Counted from the first letter of the stretch, positions 26,082-35,080 are shown. The stretch: 64,000 nucleotides of DNA from Arenibacter catalasegens (GCF_002909235.1 NZ_PHQQ01000023.1:1-64000); one strand, 5' to 3'. Notes: a model not told the origin generated them from the letters alone. Made by a program: numbers and translations.

Positions 26082-26843
26082 ATGTCTAAATTACCCAAGG
26101 ACCACAAATTTTTAGACCTTTCGGATTATGGGAGGCCAATAGCTAGGCTTATTGCGAACGCGCTAAAGGCAACCGCTGTAACCCCTATTCATATAACTTT
26201 TGGATTCTTTATCTCGGGTGTTATTGCTGTTGGTTGTATGTATTATGGATATAATTGGCTCGCAGCCCTGTTTTATATTTTAAAATCTATTTTGGATGCG
26301 GCGGATGGTGAGTTGGCACGGTTAAAGGATACACCTTCCTATACTGGTCGATATTTTGACTCTGTATCCGATATTGTTTTGAATATCCTCATATTTTTGG
26401 TACTCTGGCGTATAACTACGGCCGATTTTGTTTTAACTGTGCTTGCCTTTTTAGGTTTGCAGCTGCAGGGAACCTTATATAACTATTACTACGTAATCTT
26501 AAGAAATAAATTTCAGGGCGATGTTACAAGTCGAATTTTTGAATCTGGGACACCAGTGGCAATGGTAGGGGAGCATCAGCGAAATGTGAATATCCTTTTT
26601 TGGTGGTATAAGGTCCTTTATGGGAGCTTCGATCATATTATTTATAAGTTGGATGCCGAAGCTGCCAATGGCAAGCGTTTTCCAAATTGGCTAATGACTG
26701 CCGTTTCTACCTTCGGCCTAGGGTTTCAACTTTTGATCATAAGTGTTATGCTTGTTTTAGGTTGGGCGGACTACATAATTCCCTTTTTTATTATTTATTC
26801 CATATTTATTTTCTTGTTTATCGCTATAAGGAGGTCGTTGTAA
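26082..26843 (+). CDS. CDP-alcohol phosphatidyltransferase family membrane protein
   Basis: The 253-residue integral membrane protein has the full CDP-alcohol phosphotransferase signature DG-x2-AR-x8-G-x3-D-x3-D: D75-G76, A79-R80, G89, D93 and D97 (in ADGELARLKDTPSYTGRYFD). In this family these residues bind two metal ions and the CDP moiety. About six transmembrane helices follow. The alcohol acceptor (glycerol phosphate, inositol, serine or another) cannot be told from the motif. It stands between a Gfo/Idh gene and the LacI regulator, and has two direct repeats upstream. The final helices and an Arg-rich tail end the protein. Confidence 0.88.
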   Translation: MSKLPKDHKFLDLSDYGRPIARLIANALKATAVTPIHITFGFFISGVIAVGCMYYGYNWLAALFYILKSILDAADGELARLKDTPSYTGRYFDSVSDIVLNILIFLVLWRITTADFVLTVLAFLGLQLQGTLYNYYYVILRNKFQGDVTSRIFESGTPVAMVGEHQRNVNILFWWYKVLYGSFDHIIYKLDAEAANGKRFPNWLMTAVSTFGLGFQLLIISVMLVLGWADYIIPFFIIYSIFIFLFIAIRRSL

Positions 26844-26940
26844 GCCATCCGAAAAACATGATTATTTCACCACTGTAGTAACAAAGGGCAAATGGTGATA
26901 AAGTTTCTATTTCGAAGAATTTCTAGCTTGTTCCTAAAAG

Positions 26941-26954
26941 TGTGTGCTTACACA
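26941..26954. promoter_or_regulatory. Operator-like palindrome TGTGT-GCTT-ACACA (copy 1)
   Basis: A perfect 5-bp inverted repeat with a 4-bp centre, flanked by A-rich and T-rich runs. It shares its arms exactly with copy 2, 89 bp downstream. The pair fits a LacI-type autoregulatory site; a tetrameric or looping interaction is possible. Confidence 0.6.
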
Positions 26955-27023
26955 TTTTTAATAATCCAATCGATTTAATCGGGATATATTTTGGATAAAA
27001 ACCAAATATGTTGATAATATTTT

Positions 27024-27031
27024 TATATTTG
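27024..27031 (+). promoter_or_regulatory. Putative -7 box TATATTTG of the lacI-led operon
   Basis: An exact TAnnTTTG match 59 bp before the lacI-type start. It overlaps operator copy 2 by two bases, so a bound repressor would block it. A standard -33 TTG is not clear. Confidence 0.5.
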
Positions 27032-27043
27032 TGTACCTACACA
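27030..27043. promoter_or_regulatory. Operator-like palindrome TGTGT-ACCT-ACACA (copy 2)
   Basis: The same arms as copy 1 (TGTGT and ACACA) with a different 4-bp centre. It directly abuts the -7 box, the classic position for repression, and the downstream gene encodes a LacI-family regulator. Confidence 0.6.
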
Positions 27044-27090
27044 CTTTTGTAAATATTTAATTTTTATGCATTTGTGAATGTTTTATTACG

Positions 27091-28158
27091 ATGGTAAAAA
27101 ATAAGAAAACCACTATTCAGGATTTGGCAAACTATGCCAATGTTTCCATTGGAACCATTGATAGGGTTTTGCACAATAGGGGTAAAGTGTCCATCGACAA
27201 AAGAAAAAAAGTAGAAGAGGCCATTGAGAAGCTGAGTTTTAATCCCAACCTGTTGGCAAGGACTTTAGCGCTAGGAAAGCAGTTTACGGTATGTACGCTG
27301 TTTCCGGAAGCTACCACTTTGCAAAGTTATTGGACGCTGCCAAGAATAGGTGTTGATCAGGCTATTGAAGTTAATAGGGACTTTGGGATGGAGCTGGATT
27401 CCTACGAGTACAGTTTGTTTGACGAATCGAGTTTTATAAACAATGCCAATGTCATACTAGACCGGAATCCTAGTGGCGTTATTTTGGCTCCCCTATTTGA
27501 AAAGGAAAGTCTATGGTTTATGAAGAAGTTGGAGGAACGGAATATTCCCTATGTCTTTATTGATGCCAATATTTTAAATAAGAAAAACCTTAGTTATATC
27601 GGTCCTGATTTAAAGGGTAGTGGATATATAGCAGGAAAATTATTGAATTCTATTTTGGGCCCTGCCGATGATATCCTTGTTGTAAATCTGGTAAAGGGCC
27701 TTGAAAATAGTTCCCATACTGGAATTGTGGAAAATGGATTTAGGGAATTTTTTAAAACCAATACTGCATTGGCAAATAGGAAAATAAATTCCATTACCAT
27801 ACCTTCTACCCTGGAGACAGAGGTGAGTAGGGAGCTGACTAAGTACTATATCAAAAATCCAGGTACTAAGGGAGTGTTTGTTAGTAATTCCAGGGCACAT
27901 CTAATTTCTAGGTATCACGCCTTGCATGAACTGGATATAAAGGTGGTGGGATTTGATATTGTTCCCGGAAATGTGACCGAACTGAAAAATGGAAATATAG
28001 ATTATATTATTTCTCAGAGACCCGTATTTCAAGGGGTTACAGCGGTAAAGACCTTGTTCGATTTTTTTGTTTATAAAAAAATGCCATCCAAAGTACAGTA
28101 TGTGCCTTTGGATATAATTATTAAGGAAAACGTAGACTACTATATTAATTTTCAATAA
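27091..28158 (+). CDS. LacI family transcriptional regulator
   Basis: The 355-residue protein has an N-terminal LacI helix-turn-helix (TIQDLANYANVSIGTIDRVL, residues 8-27), then the hinge region and a periplasmic-binding-protein-type effector domain (about 65-350). That domain is likely to bind a sugar or sugar derivative. It heads a run of closely spaced genes for sugar-oxidising and amino-sugar enzymes on the same strand, with 9 bp to the next start. Two TGTGT-N4-ACACA palindromes upstream are likely operators. The hinge (NPNLLARTLA) differs from the canonical AxxLA form only slightly. The effector cannot be named; a product of the cluster is the natural guess. Confidence 0.9.
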   Translation: MVKNKKTTIQDLANYANVSIGTIDRVLHNRGKVSIDKRKKVEEAIEKLSFNPNLLARTLALGKQFTVCTLFPEATTLQSYWTLPRIGVDQAIEVNRDFGMELDSYEYSLFDESSFINNANVILDRNPSGVILAPLFEKESLWFMKKLEERNIPYVFIDANILNKKNLSYIGPDLKGSGYIAGKLLNSILGPADDILVVNLVKGLENSSHTGIVENGFREFFKTNTALANRKINSITIPSTLETEVSRELTKYYIKNPGTKGVFVSNSRAHLISRYHALHELDIKVVGFDIVPGNVTELKNGNIDYIISQRPVFQGVTAVKTLFDFFVYKKMPSKVQYVPLDIIIKENVDYYINFQ

Positions 28159-28167
28159 GTGTTATAA

Positions 28168-29253
28168 ATGAAAAAAGGAATTAAATTAAGATTACCTGTT
28201 TGCACTCTCATGCTCCTAATTCTGAGTTCTTGTGGCAATGGAAAGTCCAATAAGAATAAGGCAGATACTGCAAAAGAAGTAGAAAAATCGGCCATTAGGG
28301 TAGAAAATAAAGTGTCTGAACAAAAAGTGGATGTATACTTCGGGGATGAATTGTTTACTTCGTATATCTACCCGGATAATATTATGAAGCCATGTTTGTG
28401 GCCCATAGTAACTTCGGAAGGCACGGAAATTACGCGTAAATATCCATTGAAGACTGTAGCGGGTGAGCGTGCAGATCATCCACACCATATAGGCATATGG
28501 ATGAATTATGGTGATGTAAATGGTATTGACTATTGGGGGCACTCAGAGGCAACGCCAGAAGACAGAAAAGCCTATAGTGGGGTAATAAGACATCAGGAGG
28601 TAGTTGAGGCTAAAGCCGATGATGCACAAGGGACTATCCGTGTTAAAACCAAATGGGAAGCCGGAGGGAATACCCAAATTACAGAAGACATTGAGTTTCA
28701 TTTTATGGATAAGGGCAAGGTCAGGATCATTGACTGGATAAGTACTTTAACGGCCCAAGAGGATATTTTATTCAAGGATACCAAAGAAGGAATGTTCGCC
28801 ATAAGGGTTAGTCGTGAACTGGAACTACCTTCAGATGATCCGCTTACGCTGACAGATGCACATGGAAATCCAGAAACCATCAAAGTAATTAATAATGATG
28901 TGGTATCTGGAGATTATCTAAGCAGTGAAGGAATTGTAGGTGAGGATGTTTGGGGTACCCGGGCCAAATGGATGAAACTTTTTGGAAAATACAAGGATGA
29001 GAAAGTTGCGGTAGTGATTCTTGACCATAAGAAGAACCCAGGCTACCCCGCCTATTGGCACGCTCGTGGCTATGGTCTTTTTGCGGTAAATCCATTAGGG
29101 CAGAATGTATTTTCCGACGGTAAGGAATCAATGAACTTGAGTTTAAAAAAGGGAGACTCGGTTCGTTTTGCTTTTCGTACCCTAGTATGTTCTGGGGAAA
29201 TCTCTGAAGAGGAGATCAATGACCTTGGGATGGAATTCTCGGGTCTATACTAG
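28168..29253 (+). CDS. DUF6807 (PmoA-like) lipoprotein
   Basis: This 361-residue protein has a lipobox with Cys22 (LSSC), so it is a lipoprotein. The rest is the DUF6807 family, also labelled PmoA-like despite having nothing known to do with methane oxidation. The HPHHIGIWMNYGDVNG segment near residue 105 is the family hallmark; its histidines look like metal or substrate ligands in a beta-rich fold. Other conserved phrases are IEFHFMDKGKVRI and the C-terminal HARGYGLFAVNPLG. In Bacteroidota and Planctomycetota the family often sits beside Gfo/Idh and DUF1080 genes, as here. Its activity is not established to my knowledge. Confidence 0.82.
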   Translation: MKKGIKLRLPVCTLMLLILSSCGNGKSNKNKADTAKEVEKSAIRVENKVSEQKVDVYFGDELFTSYIYPDNIMKPCLWPIVTSEGTEITRKYPLKTVAGERADHPHHIGIWMNYGDVNGIDYWGHSEATPEDRKAYSGVIRHQEVVEAKADDAQGTIRVKTKWEAGGNTQITEDIEFHFMDKGKVRIIDWISTLTAQEDILFKDTKEGMFAIRVSRELELPSDDPLTLTDAHGNPETIKVINNDVVSGDYLSSEGIVGEDVWGTRAKWMKLFGKYKDEKVAVVILDHKKNPGYPAYWHARGYGLFAVNPLGQNVFSDGKESMNLSLKKGDSVRFAFRTLVCSGEISEEEINDLGMEFSGLY

Positions 29254-29310
29254 CTATTTTTGGGAGTCATAGTAGATAAGGATTACAATTAACGTTCAAA
29301 CCTTGATAAA

Positions 29311-30663
29311 ATGGAATCAAATACAAACTCAAGAAGAAGTTTTATAAAAAAAACAGCTGCCAGTTCGGCTCTAATTGCTACTGCTGGATTACTACCTCAA
29401 TTTAGTGCTAAAAGTTATGCTCGTATACTAGGTGCCAACGATCGTATAAATGTTTCTATGATGGGCGTTAACAGTAGGGGGAACGCCTTGGCCCAAAATT
29501 TTGCAAGTCAAAAGAACAGTGAGGTAATCCATGTATGTGATGTGGATAGTAGGGCCGTCCTAAAGTGTTTGGCCAATGTACTGGACCGGCAAAGTAGGAA
29601 GCCAAAGTCTTTTACCGATTTCCGAAAATCATTAGAGAGCAAAGATGTGGACGTCATGGTTATTGCCGCTCCAGATCATTGGCATGCTCCAGCTTCGCTC
29701 CTGGCCATGGAGGCAGGAAAACACGTATATGTGGAAAAGCCCTGTAGCCATAACCCTAATGAGGGTGAAATTTTGGTGCAGGCAGCTAAAAAATATGGAA
29801 AGGTAATACAGATGGGAAACCAGCGCCGCTCATGGCCCAATGTAGTTGAAGGTATAAAAGCCTTGCAGTCTGGTGCCATTGGACGGGTATATTTTGGTAA
29901 GGGGTGGTATACCAATAACCGCCAATCCATTGGAATAGGGAAGGAAGTAGAGGTTCCTAAGTGGTTGGACTGGGACCTTTGGCAAGGTCCGGCACCTAGA
30001 AGAAATTATAAAGATAATATTGTACACTATAATTGGCACTGGTTATGGCATTGGGGTACAGGAGAAGCCTTAAATAATGGCACCCATATGATAGATTTAT
30101 TGCGCTGGGGCATGCAGGTAGACTATCCTGTTAAGGTTAGCTCAAATGGTGGTAGGTATAGATATCAGGACGATTGGGAGGCGCCGGATACCCAAGTGAT
30201 CAATTTGGATTTTTCCGACGGAAAATCCATGTCCTGGGAAGGAAGGAGCTGTAACGGAAAGCCCATAGAAGGAAGTGCCGTGGGTGTTATGTTCTATGGA
30301 GAAAATGGTAGCATGTTAATACCAAGTGGTAATAGCTATACTATTTTCGATTTGGAGGGTAAACTGGTAAAAGAGGTGGAAAACACCCAAGTTATAGACC
30401 CTAGGAATAAATCGAATCCAGCAGAGCTATTGGATGCTTTACACATACAAAATATGTTCGATGCCATTTTAAACGGGGCAGCTCTAAATGCAGACATAGA
30501 CTCGGGACATAAAAGTACCTTGTTGGTACAACTGGGAAATATTGCGCAACGTAACGGTAGATCATTGAATATTGATCCTCAAAATGGACATATTTTAGGG
30601 GATAATGACGCTCAAAAATTATGGAGCCGTTCTTATGAAAAAGGATGGGAAATGAAATTATAA
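29311..30663 (+). CDS. Gfo/Idh/MocA oxidoreductase with Tat signal
   Basis: A 450-residue exported oxidoreductase. The N-terminus has a twin-arginine motif (SRRSFIKK, residues 7-14) and a hydrophobic stretch ending around ISAKSYA-like residues near 38. Export by Tat implies folding with bound nucleotide before secretion. The Rossmann part has MMGVNSRGNALAQNF, and the catalytic lysine lies in YVEKPCSHNP (about residue 145). The C-terminal domain contains NWHWLWHWGTGEALNNGTHMIDLLRWG, quoted in part only, typical of the large Bacteroidota Gfo/Idh subfamily. It probably oxidises a sugar hydroxyl, C3 in characterised relatives, in the periplasm. Its neighbours encode DUF6807 and DUF1080 proteins. 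Confidence 0.88.
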   Translation: MESNTNSRRSFIKKTAASSALIATAGLLPQFSAKSYARILGANDRINVSMMGVNSRGNALAQNFASQKNSEVIHVCDVDSRAVLKCLANVLDRQSRKPKSFTDFRKSLESKDVDVMVIAAPDHWHAPASLLAMEAGKHVYVEKPCSHNPNEGEILVQAAKKYGKVIQMGNQRRSWPNVVEGIKALQSGAIGRVYFGKGWYTNNRQSIGIGKEVEVPKWLDWDLWQGPAPRRNYKDNIVHYNWHWLWHWGTGEALNNGTHMIDLLRWGMQVDYPVKVSSNGGRYRYQDDWEAPDTQVINLDFSDGKSMSWEGRSCNGKPIEGSAVGVMFYGENGSMLIPSGNSYTIFDLEGKLVKEVENTQVIDPRNKSNPAELLDALHIQNMFDAILNGAALNADIDSGHKSTLLVQLGNIAQRNGRSLNIDPQNGHILGDNDAQKLWSRSYEKGWEMKL

Positions 30664-30672
30664 TATAAAAAT

Positions 30673-31665
30673 ATGGCAAATAGAAGATCGTTTTTGGAAA
30701 AACTGGGTAAAGGGGCTGCCTTTTCAACATTGGCACTGTCCTTACCATCACCCTTATTTTCTCAACTGAAATCAAGGAAAAAGTCGGTAATGAAAACCAA
30801 GATTATTGGTATCATAGGTGCTGAAAACTCCCACAGCAGAGGTTTTGGGAAAATGTTCAATCTGGATAAGAAGTTTCCAGGTTGGGAGGTTAAATACATT
30901 TGGGGCGAAAAGGAAGAATTTGCCCAATTGGCCAAGGACGAAGCCGGCATTCCCGTTATTGTAAAAGATCCATCGGAAATGATGGGCAAGATCGATGCAT
31001 TGATTGTAGATCATCGGTATGGCGATCTTCACTTAGATGCGGCACTACCGTTCGTACAGGCCGGGATACCCACCTTTATCGATAAGCCATTTTGCTATAG
31101 CAGCCAGGCGGCAAAAATATTCCTAGAGATGGCAAGAACAGTTGGGACTCCGGTTACTTCCTATAGCTCCATAGCCCATAGCTATGCCACAGAGGATATG
31201 AGAGAGCAACTGGCGAATATGAAAGATATAAATCAGGTAACCTGTTATGGCAAGGCCGATATAAATTCCATTTATGGTGGCTTTTTCTTTTATGGTGTGC
31301 ATATGGTAGAACCCCTTATCTATCTTTTTGATGAAAAAATTGTTTCCGCTAGGTTCAATAAAAATGATAAAGAAAATTTAAACAGTAGTGCTAGCCTGGT
31401 ATTTGAAAATGGTAGGATGGCGACCTTGATAATTACCTCCAAAAAGTACGGCTGGCAGACCTTTATTGAGACAGATGAAGGGGTGGTGGAATTGAAATCC
31501 AAAAAGGAAAAGGTGGATCCGGATAGAAACTATGTGGATATGGTAACTATGTTCAGTACAGGAAAGGAACCCCGGAGCCACGAAAGCATCATCCATGGCA
31601 TTGCTGTGCTGGAAGCGATTCAAAAATCAATTATTACAGACAATTGGGAAACTGTTAATCTATGA
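30673..31665 (+). CDS. Gfo/Idh/MocA oxidoreductase, second copy in cluster, Tat-like leader
   Basis: A 330-residue protein with a twin-arginine leader (NRRSFLEKLGKG, residues 3-14) followed by a hydrophobic stretch to about residue 30, so it should also be exported. The nucleotide loop is divergent: GIIGAENSHSRGFG replaces the usual GxGxxG. The family motif is DKPFC rather than EKP, still keeping the lysine. The C-terminal domain is shorter than in its neighbour (HMVEPLIYLF). It lies 9 bp after the first Gfo/Idh gene and overlaps the DUF1080 gene by 4 bp (ATGA). It may act on a different position or in the reverse direction to its partner. Confidence 0.84.
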   Translation: MANRRSFLEKLGKGAAFSTLALSLPSPLFSQLKSRKKSVMKTKIIGIIGAENSHSRGFGKMFNLDKKFPGWEVKYIWGEKEEFAQLAKDEAGIPVIVKDPSEMMGKIDALIVDHRYGDLHLDAALPFVQAGIPTFIDKPFCYSSQAAKIFLEMARTVGTPVTSYSSIAHSYATEDMREQLANMKDINQVTCYGKADINSIYGGFFFYGVHMVEPLIYLFDEKIVSARFNKNDKENLNSSASLVFENGRMATLIITSKKYGWQTFIETDEGVVELKSKKEKVDPDRNYVDMVTMFSTGKEPRSHESIIHGIAVLEAIQKSIITDNWETVNL

Positions 31666-32477
31666 ATATGAAGAAGAGTAAGAATGGCATACACCGGTTT
31701 TGGACTATTGCCCTAATAGCTGCATTGGTATTTATGGGTTGTAAAGACGAAAAGAAAACGGAAGAGGTCAAAGCTGTTGTACCAGTGAATAATAGTCTAA
31801 CCGATTTAGAGAAGGAGCAAGGCTGGGCGTTGCTTTTTGATGGCGTGTCGTTCAGGGGTTGGCGAGGTTTGGGGAGAGAAGATGTTCAGAGCGAACTGTG
31901 GAAAATTGAGGATGGCAGCATACGAAAATTGAATAGCGGTGAGGTTCCTTCCATGCCGGATGGTCAGCCTATGGATGGGGGTGATTTAATAACCATAGCC
32001 ACTTTTGATAATTATGAATTGTCTTTTGATTGGAAAATATTAAAAGCGGGCAACACTGGGTTAAAATACAATGTATCCGAAGAAATCTCGCAAAAATACG
32101 GCTCAGAACATTCCGCTCTAGGGTTTGAATACCAATTACTTGACGATTCCGATACCCTTTATGCGGGCAAACTAAAACCTTCTCAATACACTGGGAGTCT
32201 CTATGATATGATTGCCGCTGAAAATGCAATTGTAAGACCTATCGGGATGTTTAATACGAGTCGGATATTGATCAATGGAACACATGTTGAGCACTGGCTT
32301 AACGGTAAAAAAGTGGTTTCCTATGAATTTGGTTCCAAGCATTTGGATTCCTTATATAAAATGAGCAAATATGTAGATATTCCAGGGTTTTTAGAAAAGC
32401 AAAACGGTCATATCGTCCTTCAAAACCATAAGGATGATGCTTGGTTTAGGAATATTAAGATTCGTAAAATTAAATAG
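31662..32477 (+). CDS. DUF1080 (3-keto-disaccharide hydrolase family) lipoprotein
   Basis: A 271-residue lipoprotein (lipobox FMGC with Cys27). The mature part is one DUF1080 domain with the family's LFDGVSFRGWRG motif near residue 60, the FDWKI strand, GLKYNV, and the C-terminal VLQNHKDDAWFRNIKIR end. The fold is a concanavalin-like beta sandwich; Pfam names the family 3-keto-disaccharide hydrolase because members cleave glycosides first oxidised at C3. Two exported oxidoreductases encoded just upstream would supply such keto-glycosides. Its start overlaps the stop of the second Gfo/Idh gene, so the pair is translationally coupled. Its exact substrate is unknown. Confidence 0.88.
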   Translation: MNMKKSKNGIHRFWTIALIAALVFMGCKDEKKTEEVKAVVPVNNSLTDLEKEQGWALLFDGVSFRGWRGLGREDVQSELWKIEDGSIRKLNSGEVPSMPDGQPMDGGDLITIATFDNYELSFDWKILKAGNTGLKYNVSEEISQKYGSEHSALGFEYQLLDDSDTLYAGKLKPSQYTGSLYDMIAAENAIVRPIGMFNTSRILINGTHVEHWLNGKKVVSYEFGSKHLDSLYKMSKYVDIPGFLEKQNGHIVLQNHKDDAWFRNIKIRKIK

Positions 32478-32537
32478 GGTGGTTAGTTTTTGTTTTAATT
32501 GATTTTGGTAAGCCTTGTGTAAATTCAACAAATTGTT

Positions 32538-33755
32538 ATGAAATTTAAATGTACATTAATTATAGCACTATTCTTTTTTTGTAATATGGCAAAGTCACAG
32601 TCTAATGATGCGGACGGGATAGAGGGAGTTTTGTATTCCGACGAAGGGTTGGTCTCCCTTTCCACAACAAACGGAAAAATTACAGGAATTAACCGCCTTA
32701 ACAAGGAGGGTGACGTTCCCAAAATGTATTTGGCCCCAGGTTTGATAGATGTCCAGATCAATGGATTTATGGGCGTTGATTTTTCAGGACCCGACCTTAC
32801 GGTTGAAGGAATACGGAAGGCTACTAAGGCACTATGGAAGGCTGGGGTTACCACCTATTTTCCGACTATCATTACGAGCGATTTTAATAGAATGAAAAAG
32901 AACTTTGCTGTTCTGGCCCAAGCACAAAAAGATCCGGAAATAGGTAGTTCAATACCTGGATTTCATTTGGAAGGTCCATACATATCGCCGCTACCTGGTT
33001 TTAGGGGCGCCCATTTGGAGAAGTATATAAAAAATCCCGACTGGGAAGAATTTCAGGAGCTGCAGAGGGCAGCCAACAACGGTATAAAATTAATTACCCT
33101 AGCTCCAGAATTGGAAGGGGCCATCCCTTTTATCAGGAAATGTGTTACCAACGGTATTATAGTGGCTTTAGGACATCACAATGGTAGCGCTACCGATATT
33201 GGGCAGGCTATAGATGCCGGTGCAAAAATGGCTACCCACCTTGGAAATGGATGTGCCAACGAGATCAACAGGCATCATAATCCGCTCTGGCCACAGTTGG
33301 CCGATGATAGGATTACGCCAAGTTTAATAGCAGACGGATTTCATTTGACCAAGGAGGAAGTTCGCAGTTTTTATAAGGTAAAAGGGCCGGATAGAACTAT
33401 TTTGGTTTCCGATGCCTTAGATTTAGCTGGGCTGCCACCGGGAGAATATACCCGCGGAGAGCGTACGCTATTGCTAACCCCCAATGTGGTTAAATTACCC
33501 AAGGAAAATGTCCTTGCCGGCGCGGCTTCCCCTATTAGTGCTTGTGTAGGGGTGATAATGGATTATACCCAATGCACCATTAAGGATGCCATACAAATGG
33601 CAAGTACCAATCCCGCAAGAATGTTCTCATTAAAGGAACTGGGTGAAATAGAGCAAGGGAAAAAGGCAGATCTAATTCTTTTTCAGTTGGTTGATAATAA
33701 GGTGATTATTCAAAAAACATTTGTGTCCGGCCAATTGGTGTACTCTAAAGATTAA
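32538..33755 (+). CDS. N-acetylglucosamine-6-phosphate deacetylase-like amidohydrolase with signal peptide
   Basis: The 405-residue protein matches NagA across its TIM-barrel: DVQINGFMGVDF (71-82), the metal ligand Glu145 in FHLEGPYISP, His213 in LGHHNG, His234 in THLGNG, and the catalytic Asp292 in VSDAL. NagA removes the acetyl group from GlcNAc-6-P in the cytoplasm. Unusually, this one begins with what looks like a cleavable signal peptide (KFKCTLIIALFFFCNMAKSQ), which would place it outside the cytoplasm. An internal Met17 could give a cytosolic form. It stands between the DUF1080 and transporter genes and upstream of nagB. The real substrate may not be phosphorylated. Confidence 0.85.
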   Translation: MKFKCTLIIALFFFCNMAKSQSNDADGIEGVLYSDEGLVSLSTTNGKITGINRLNKEGDVPKMYLAPGLIDVQINGFMGVDFSGPDLTVEGIRKATKALWKAGVTTYFPTIITSDFNRMKKNFAVLAQAQKDPEIGSSIPGFHLEGPYISPLPGFRGAHLEKYIKNPDWEEFQELQRAANNGIKLITLAPELEGAIPFIRKCVTNGIIVALGHHNGSATDIGQAIDAGAKMATHLGNGCANEINRHHNPLWPQLADDRITPSLIADGFHLTKEEVRSFYKVKGPDRTILVSDALDLAGLPPGEYTRGERTLLLTPNVVKLPKENVLAGAASPISACVGVIMDYTQCTIKDAIQMASTNPARMFSLKELGEIEQGKKADLILFQLVDNKVIIQKTFVSGQLVYSKD

Positions 33756-33828
33756 TTATAGCTTCTTCAGAATTTAAATAAGGAAAAAACAAATTAAGTA
33801 TAGATAATTAAATAGAGTTAAGTACGGT

Positions 33829-35070
33829 ATGGGCAATAATTCAATAATCAAAAAAATACTATTGGGACTAAGTGCTGTTGGGCCAGGACTTTTTCTTATT
33901 GGTTACAATATAGGAACGGGTAGTGTTACCACCATGGCCAAGACCGGAGCAGAATACGGAATGAGCCTTTTTTGGGCATTGGTACTATCCTGCATTTTCA
34001 CCTACATTTTAATGATTGCCTATGGCAAGGTAACTTTAGTGACCGGTAGGACTGCCCTATTTAATTTTAAACAAGAATTTAAATGGGGTTGGATACTCTC
34101 GCTCTATATCATACTAGTGCTCATTATTGGGGAACTATTGGCCCTTATGGGGGTAATGGGGATCGTGGCAGATTTAGTACAGGAAGGAATACGACTCGCG
34201 TATAATGGACTAGTGGTCCAAAGGGTGTGGCTTATTCTATTTTTTGTAGTGATACTTACGTTCTTTTTATGGTTTGGCCGTTATAAGGTCTTTGAAAAAG
34301 TATTGACAGTCTTGGTTATCCTTATGGGAATGTCTTTTATGGTGGTTTTTATTATGGTTCGTCCAGATATGGCAGATATTCTATCCGGTATGGTTCCAAG
34401 TATTCCGGACACACCCGGAGCTTTGGGCCTTATTGCCGCCATTACCGGAACAACGTGTTCGGCAGCAGTGTTTGTTATGAGAAGTACGGTAGTGGCAGAA
34501 AAGGGATGGGGTATAAATGATCTAAAAAAGGAAAAGACAGATGCCTTTGTGTCTGCCTTTATGATGTTATTGTTGAGTGGTGTTATTATGGCTGTTGCTG
34601 CAGGAACCTTGCATATTTCTGGGATGAAATTAGACAATACTGTAGAAATGATATCCTTATTTGAACCTTTGGGTGGTAAATTGGCCGCTTTTGTACTGAT
34701 AATTGGGATTACTGGGGCTGGACTCTCCACTATTTTTCCGATTGTATTGATCGCTCCGTGGTTGATTGCCGATTATAGGGGAACACCAAGAAACATTCAT
34801 TCGACCTCTTCCAGAGTGCTTATCATTGGTGCCTTGGTATTTGCTTTCGGGACCGTTTTTTTGGAGGAAAGACCTCCTGCGCTTATGGTGTTTTCACAAG
34901 CCTTCCAGGCCTGTATTCTGCCAGCAGTAGCAGTGCCAATGTATATATTAATCAACAAAAAACAATTGATGGGAGAAAATAAAGCCAGTGTTAAGCTTAA
35001 TCTTGGCCTAGTGGCGGTAATCCTATTTTCACTGCTAACCACTTGGTTTGCAATTGCAGAATTTATTTAA
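33829..35070 (+). CDS. Nramp-fold transporter lacking the metal-binding motifs
   Basis: A 413-residue polytopic protein of the Nramp family with about eleven transmembrane helices. The TM1 frame is clear (VGPGLFLIGY then GAEYGMSLFWA), but the DPGN metal-binding motif is replaced by NIGTG (residues 27-31). In TM6 the MPH motif is replaced by TCSAAVF (around 209-215). In true Nramp transporters these Asp, Asn and Met residues coordinate manganese or iron. A divalent-metal role is therefore unlikely. It lies 73 bp after the NagA-like gene and 10 bp before nagB, so it may import a sugar or amino-sugar product of the cluster. That is an inference from position. Confidence 0.82.
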   Translation: MGNNSIIKKILLGLSAVGPGLFLIGYNIGTGSVTTMAKTGAEYGMSLFWALVLSCIFTYILMIAYGKVTLVTGRTALFNFKQEFKWGWILSLYIILVLIIGELLALMGVMGIVADLVQEGIRLAYNGLVVQRVWLILFFVVILTFFLWFGRYKVFEKVLTVLVILMGMSFMVVFIMVRPDMADILSGMVPSIPDTPGALGLIAAITGTTCSAAVFVMRSTVVAEKGWGINDLKKEKTDAFVSAFMMLLLSGVIMAVAAGTLHISGMKLDNTVEMISLFEPLGGKLAAFVLIIGITGAGLSTIFPIVLIAPWLIADYRGTPRNIHSTSSRVLIIGALVFAFGTVFLEERPPALMVFSQAFQACILPAVAVPMYILINKKQLMGENKASVKLNLGLVAVILFSLLTTWFAIAEFI

Positions 35071-35080
35071 AAAACAAACA

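Noticed and set aside
26687-26878. Overlapping 63-codon frame
   Set aside because: It lies inside the phosphatidyltransferase gene in another frame and has no independent support.
28168-29253. Methane oxygenase subunit
   Set aside because: The PmoA-like label is historical; the protein is a lipoprotein of DUF6807 and no pmoB or pmoC genes are present.
33829-35070. Straightforward manganese transporter (mntH)
   Set aside because: The DPGN and MPH motifs needed for metal binding are missing.
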